A stretch of DNA of 64,000 nt, taken from NCBI GenBank assembly GCA_009693045.1, contig SHXZ01000001.1:124001-188000 (forward strand), read 5' to 3'. Position 1 is the stretch's first letter. Each line of letters opens with the position of its first letter. The notes below the pieces were generated by a model, which worked only from the letters and a program-made list of their open reading frames with translations, made no database searches and had not been told where the DNA came from. The stretch is from Dehalococcoidia bacterium. GTDB lineage: Bacteria > Chloroflexota > Dehalococcoidia > Lucifugimonadales > SHYT01. Both the position numbers and the translations under genes were made by a program. This document shows positions 60,732 through 64,000 of this stretch, in pieces.

Positions 60732-61286
60732 TCAGGATGCTTTGCCCTTGCCTATGTCTCCCAGGTCCAAGTTCTCAATGAAGTCCTTGAACGCTGAGAG
60801 CTTCTGGATCTCCTCCGCCTTGACTTGGCTCGTGCCTTCTTTGGTCGGCTCGCCGCGGTCCGCCGGCGTGATCGGCTTGCCCTCCTTGTCCATCAACACG
60901 CTTGCCTTGTCCAGCACGGCCTCTTCAACAAAGATTGGAATCTTAAAGCGTACCGCAAGCGCCAGCGCGTCGCTGGGCCGCGAGTCAACCTCGATCGTCT
61001 TCCCGTTGGCCTCCAGCATGATCTTGGCGAAGAACGTATCGTTCTGAAGGTCGTTGACCAGAATGTGGCGCGCTGCGGCGCCCAGCGTCGTGATGACGTT
61101 CCGGAGGAGATCGTGCGTCAGCGGCCGGGGCACCGTGACTTCCTGGAGCTGGACGGCGATCGCGTCCGCTTCCGCAGGCCCAATCCAGATCGGCAGGTAG
61201 CGGTTAGACGTCTTCTCCTTAAGGATGACCACCCGCTGGTAGTTCATCATGCTGACGCGGATGCTATCAATCGTCATCTCCAACAT
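60732..61286 (-). CDS. Bifunctional nuclease family protein (DUF151)
   Basis: This 184-residue protein reads LKEKTSNRYLPIWIGPAEAD, then AIAVQLQEVTVPRPLTHDLL and FFAKIMLEANGKTIEVDSRP with SDALALAVRFKIPIFVEEAV, a full match to the DUF151/BFN family. Plant members have DNase and RNase activity; bacterial members are of uncertain role. The C-terminal tail of about 50 residues is charged. ATG 61286 and the downstream terminator make it a single-gene unit. Confidence 0.92.
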   Translation of the reverse strand: MLEMTIDSIRVSMMNYQRVVILKEKTSNRYLPIWIGPAEADAIAVQLQEVTVPRPLTHDLLRNVITTLGAAARHILVNDLQNDTFFAKIMLEANGKTIEVDSRPSDALALAVRFKIPIFVEEAVLDKASVLMDKEGKPITPADRGEPTKEGTSQVKAEEIQKLSAFKDFIENLDLGDIGKGKAS

Positions 61287-61755
61287 CGCGAAGCCTCCCT
61301 AAGGCAACCATGAACCGATTGTAGTCCCGGCCCTTGGGGGTGTCAATTGCGGGGTCGGCGGGCAACTGCCAGCACGGCGGATCCCGGTCGCGCCAACCCG
61401 GCCAATCTCCCACTCGCCCAGCAGTCAGTCGTCGTGAACCCAGGCCGCTTGGTCACCTTCTCCTTCCGACGCGCCTGCGGATGGCATCGTGGGCGAGCGA
61501 TCCCGAAAGGACAGCAAAGCACCGCGGAGAAGAGGGAGATATCGACGGACGACCGAAGGAGGGGACCAGTGGCGCAGCATGAGGGGGTGAGGTGGGAGGG
61601 GCGAAGCCCACCTCAACGATCATGGAGCGGAACCCCGGCGTTAGCTTCCTTGTCCCTGCCCACCCACAACCGTATAATGAGCGTCGGACGCAGCGCGGCC
61701 CACCAGCAGTGGAGGGCGTCCGTTTCGGCAAACTCGCGCACAAGGAGAATCGGCC
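61287..61755 (+). promoter_or_regulatory. ilvE upstream region with promoter TTGTCC-18-TATAAT
   Basis: A perfect -10 TATAAT lies at 61673-61678, with TTGTCC at 61649-61654, so transcription should start near 61685. The 70-base leader ends with AAGGAG 10 bases before ATG 61756. The rest of the 470-base gap (61287-61640) shows no gene. No T-box or other known riboswitch was recognised. Confidence 0.6.
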
Positions 61756-62697
61756 ATGCCCCCTACCCCACTGGCGTACTTCGGCGGCAAGTTCCTGCCG
61801 GTCACCGAGGCCAAGGTCGGGCTCATGACCCACGCCCTCCACTACGGCACCGCCGTCTTTGAGGGCATCCGCGGCAACTGGAACGAAGACGAGGCCAAGG
61901 TCTTCATCTTCCGCCCGCGGGAGCACTACGTCCGCTTCCTGGACGGCGCCAAGATCCTGCGTATGAACCTGCCCGTGACCGCCGACGACCTCACCCGCCT
62001 CACCGTGGAGCTGGTGGAGCGCGGCGACTACAAAGGCGACCTCTACATCCGTCCCCTCGCCTTCAAGAGCTCACAGCTCGTCGCCAACCTCAAGCTCCAC
62101 GAGATTGACGATGACTTCGGCATTATCGCCGTCCCCTTCGGCGCCTACCTGGATAGCTCCGTCCTGCGCTGCGTCACCTCGTCATGGCGGCGCATGTCCG
62201 AGACCATGATCCCGCCTCGAGTCAAGATCAGCGGCCTGTACGTCAACAGCATCCTGGCCAAGACTGACGCGGTGCTCGCCGGGTTTGACGAGGCCATTCT
62301 TCTCAACGAAGAAGGCTTCGTCTCTGAAGGCTCCGGCGAGAACCTCTTCATCGTCAAGAACGGGGAGATCATCACACCCCCGCTCTACAACGGCATCCTC
62401 CCCGGCATCACCCGCGACACCGCGATCGAGCTCGCCCGTCGCGAGTTGGGCCTCACGGTGACGGAGCGGTCCATCGGCCGCGCCGAGCTCTACCTCGCCG
62501 ACGAGCTGTTCCTGACTGGCACCGCGGCCCACATCACCCCAGTCGGCGAGTTGGACGTTCGCAAAATCGGGAGCGGCGGCGTCGGCCCCGTTTCCAAGCA
62601 GCTCCAGGACCTCTACTTCAACGTCATCCGAGGCAAGGTGCCCAAGTACCGGCACTGGTGCGTAACCGCCGTGCCCGCCGCGTTGGCGCCAAAGTAA
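61756..62697 (+). CDS. ilvE: Branched-chain amino acid aminotransferase
   Basis: This PLP fold-type IV transaminase makes leucine, isoleucine and valine from their keto acids. The 313-residue protein has LMTHALHYGTAVFEGIRGNW, FRPREHYVRFLDGAKILRM, the lysine-bearing GLYVNSILAKTDAVLAGFDE, and EGFVSEGSGENLFIVKNGEI. It ends near RHWCVTAVP. No other branched-chain gene is next to it. D-amino-acid aminotransferase is excluded by the overall text. Confidence 0.95.
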   Translation: MPPTPLAYFGGKFLPVTEAKVGLMTHALHYGTAVFEGIRGNWNEDEAKVFIFRPREHYVRFLDGAKILRMNLPVTADDLTRLTVELVERGDYKGDLYIRPLAFKSSQLVANLKLHEIDDDFGIIAVPFGAYLDSSVLRCVTSSWRRMSETMIPPRVKISGLYVNSILAKTDAVLAGFDEAILLNEEGFVSEGSGENLFIVKNGEIITPPLYNGILPGITRDTAIELARRELGLTVTERSIGRAELYLADELFLTGTAAHITPVGELDVRKIGSGGVGPVSKQLQDLYFNVIRGKVPKYRHWCVTAVPAALAPK

Positions 62698-62783
62698 CCT
62701 ATGGCTTGCCTCGCCTCGCTTCGGACGCCTGTGGCCGCCGGATGGCGCGGGCGTGCCTTGGGATGCTTCGCCGGAGGCCTGGC

Positions 62784-63242
62784 GTGGTGAGCGGAATTGG
62801 CGAGGACTATTTCCTCCTCTGCTTCCTCAGCTCAATGGGCGTATTGCAGATCGCCGCAGCCTACGGGCGGCTCCACGGCCTTCTCCTGCTGCGGGCCCGC
62901 GTCCCATCAGCGGCTCTTGGGCTGCTCCTCGTGCTGGCTGGCTTCTTCTGGTTCTTCCTGCCAGGCCCGCGCCTTGTGTCGGACACCGACGGCGGCCTTG
63001 ACGGCAACCAGCAATCGCTCTACTTTGCGCTGAGCGCGGGCGCGGCGCTCGCCGTAACCCTCTTGCTCTCCTCCCTCGTCAACCGCCGTCGTTTCAGCGG
63101 GCGGGGCGTCGGCTCCGGACTGGACGCCCTGCGCCAAGCGACCTACCTTCAGGCTGTGCGTGGGAGCTTGGCCGGACTGCTCGGCTCCCGGCCGCGCGCG
63201 AGGCGAGTGGACCGCACGGAGTCCAGTTCCCTGCCAAGCTAG
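62784..63242 (+). CDS. Hypothetical membrane protein
   Basis: From GTG 62784 (GGAGG 6 bases upstream) the protein is 152 residues with three predicted membrane segments (DYFLLCFLSSMGVLQIAAAY, ALGLLLVLAGFFWFFLPG, LSAGAALAVTLLLSSLVN) and a basic C-terminal tail. The family is not recognised. It is on the same strand as ilvE and 86 bases behind it. Confidence 0.6.
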   Translation: MVSGIGEDYFLLCFLSSMGVLQIAAAYGRLHGLLLLRARVPSAALGLLLVLAGFFWFFLPGPRLVSDTDGGLDGNQQSLYFALSAGAALAVTLLLSSLVNRRRFSGRGVGSGLDALRQATYLQAVRGSLAGLLGSRPRARRVDRTESSSLPS

Positions 63243-63363
63243 CCCCGGCGTTCGTGTGTGGACTCCCCGGTCGCCTCGCGCTTTCTCCACACGGTTGCGA
63301 ATCGGACTCCCGAGGCTAATACCGATCCGCCACAAAGGAGCTACAAACTCTTAGGAGAGTTAT

Positions 63364-63400
63364 CCCCCTTCCCTTTAGAGAAGGGGCTAGGGGTTAGGTC
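63364..63400. repeat. G/C-rich palindrome with ggggttagg tail
   Basis: ccccttcccttt is followed by agagaaggggctaggggttagg, the same form as the copies at 46834 and 50579. It lies between the membrane protein and the PAP2 gene. Confidence 0.6.
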
Positions 63401-63476
63401 GGTGGGGCGGAAGGGCCCGGCAAGCGCGTGACGCGATGCTTCAGTGCAATGTATTGCGTTGCCGAAGCGAACGGGT

Positions 63477-64000
63477 ATGGCAAGACCGGCTACCACGCAA
63501 AAGGTGGAGAAGATGGTCCACGCGCTAGAGAGGGCTGACATTGCGGTGGTGGCCTGGCTCAACGCCTGGGCCGGCCACAGCGCCTTCGTCTCTGCCCTAG
63601 TGCGGTTCATCGCCGGCGACTACATGGCGCCGGTGCTCCTCTCACTCATCGTGCTGGGCATGTGGGTCGCGCCGCGTGATTCAGCCCTCAGGTACCGGTA
63701 CCAGCGCGCCGCCATTACGGCGGTCGCGGGGATGGGCTTCGCCGCCCTGGTGGTCATCGTCATCAACGGCGAGATGTTCCGGCCGCGCCCGTTTGTGGAG
63801 CAGACGTTGACGTTGCTCTTCTACCGCCCGTCGGACTCCTCGTTCCCATTGCACGCCGCGGCGGTGGGCTTCGGCCTCGCGACCGGCGTCGCGCTCGCCG
63901 ACCGGCGCCTCGGCATCCTGGCGGCGGCGCTGGCGGCAGCGTGGGCAGTGGCGCGGGTCACGGCCGGCGTGGCGTACCCCACTGACGCCCTGGCTGGAGC
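63477..64000 (+). CDS. PAP2-superfamily phosphatase-like protein, partial
   Basis: The frame starts at ATG 63477 and runs off the window. About 174 residues with several membrane segments are visible. PAP2 motifs appear in degenerate form: RPRPFVEQTL for the first motif, SSFPLHAAAVGFGLA for the second (His present but one residue shorter than the usual FPSGHA), and ARVTAGVAYPTDALAGA for the third, where the usual His of 'GVHYPtD' is Ala. Lipid phosphatases of this family act on undecaprenyl or phosphatidate phosphates; catalysis here is doubtful. Confidence 0.7.
   Translation, partial: MARPATTQKVEKMVHALERADIAVVAWLNAWAGHSAFVSALVRFIAGDYMAPVLLSLIVLGMWVAPRDSALRYRYQRAAITAVAGMGFAALVVIVINGEMFRPRPFVEQTLTLLFYRPSDSSFPLHAAAVGFGLATGVALADRRLGILAAALAAAWAVARVTAGVAYPTDALAG

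Noticed and set aside
1-64000. CRISPR arrays, tRNA or rRNA genes
   Set aside because: No regularly spaced direct repeats, no tRNA-like T-loop and acceptor combinations, and no rRNA-like stretches were noticed. A covariance-model search would be decisive.
1-64000. Genome-wide reassignment of TAG as a sense codon
   Set aside because: TAG is the normal, well-placed stop of many intact genes here (for example hemB, hemL, sodN, the aquaporin gene and the ThDP enzyme gene), so only partial suppression or errors remain possible.

Overview
This window is a high-GC bacterial chromosome segment packed with short operons on both strands. The best guess is Chloroflexota (Dehalococcoidia/SAR202-like). 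The grounds are an F420-type luciferase-like oxidoreductase remnant, several family III CoA-transferases, nickel superoxide dismutase, siroheme-decarboxylase-type haem genes, and many G/C-rich intergenic palindromes. No rRNA, tRNA or CRISPR array was found, so the taxonomy is inference.

Layout. 1-2.9 kb is decayed: an oxidoreductase tail, a radical SAM gene broken by an in-frame TAG and a frameshift, and urease accessory remnants (ureG, ureD) separated by a serine-recombinase remnant. 2.9-8 kb (mostly minus) carries der, a compact lower-GC three-gene unit of unknown function, argF and a broken pcm. 8.4-19.4 kb is a tetrapyrrole cluster: MerR-type regulator, fused siroheme decarboxylase AhbA-AhbB, precorrin-2 dehydrogenase, hemA, hemC, cobA-hemD fusion, hemB and hemL. 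Interleaved with these are a Nudix gene, a RelE-type toxin-antitoxin pair, a DUF4258/DUF2283 pair and a broken Uma2 gene. Together the enzymes run from glutamyl-tRNA to siroheme and its decarboxylation. 19.4-21.5 kb holds Ni-SOD (sodN), its putative maturation protease (sodX) and an aquaporin. 21.9-26.6 kb has otsA, a secreted protein, a broken DUF429 gene, meaB and an SRPBCC protein.

27-34 kb looks like one catabolic unit: a lipoprotein substrate-binding protein, a deleted CoA-transferase, two intact CaiB/BaiF CoA-transferases and a ThDP-dependent acyl-CoA lyase/decarboxylase-like enzyme, followed by an opposing MFS transporter. 36-42 kb (minus) is rpsF-ssb-rpsR-ppiC-hom, then a Uma2 gene and thrC. 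42-50 kb has glyA bracketed by 65-bp repeats, a DEAD-box helicase, larC, larE and radA. 50-55 kb has clpC coupled to a four-S1-domain protein. 55-64 kb has corA, acuC-like deacetylase, a second MFS, an HtrA-type lipoprotein protease, a DUF151 bifunctional nuclease, ilvE and a partial PAP2 protein.

Two themes run across the window. Nickel recurs: Ni-SOD with SodX, LarC/LarE for the nickel-pincer cofactor, and urease accessory remnants. Gene disruption is also frequent. Three reading frames are each broken by a single TAG, several have +/-1 shifts (some in C/G runs), and rpsF and corA lack a normal start codon at the conserved N-terminus. Either the consensus sequence carries errors or the genome is actively decaying; raw-read checks would separate these.
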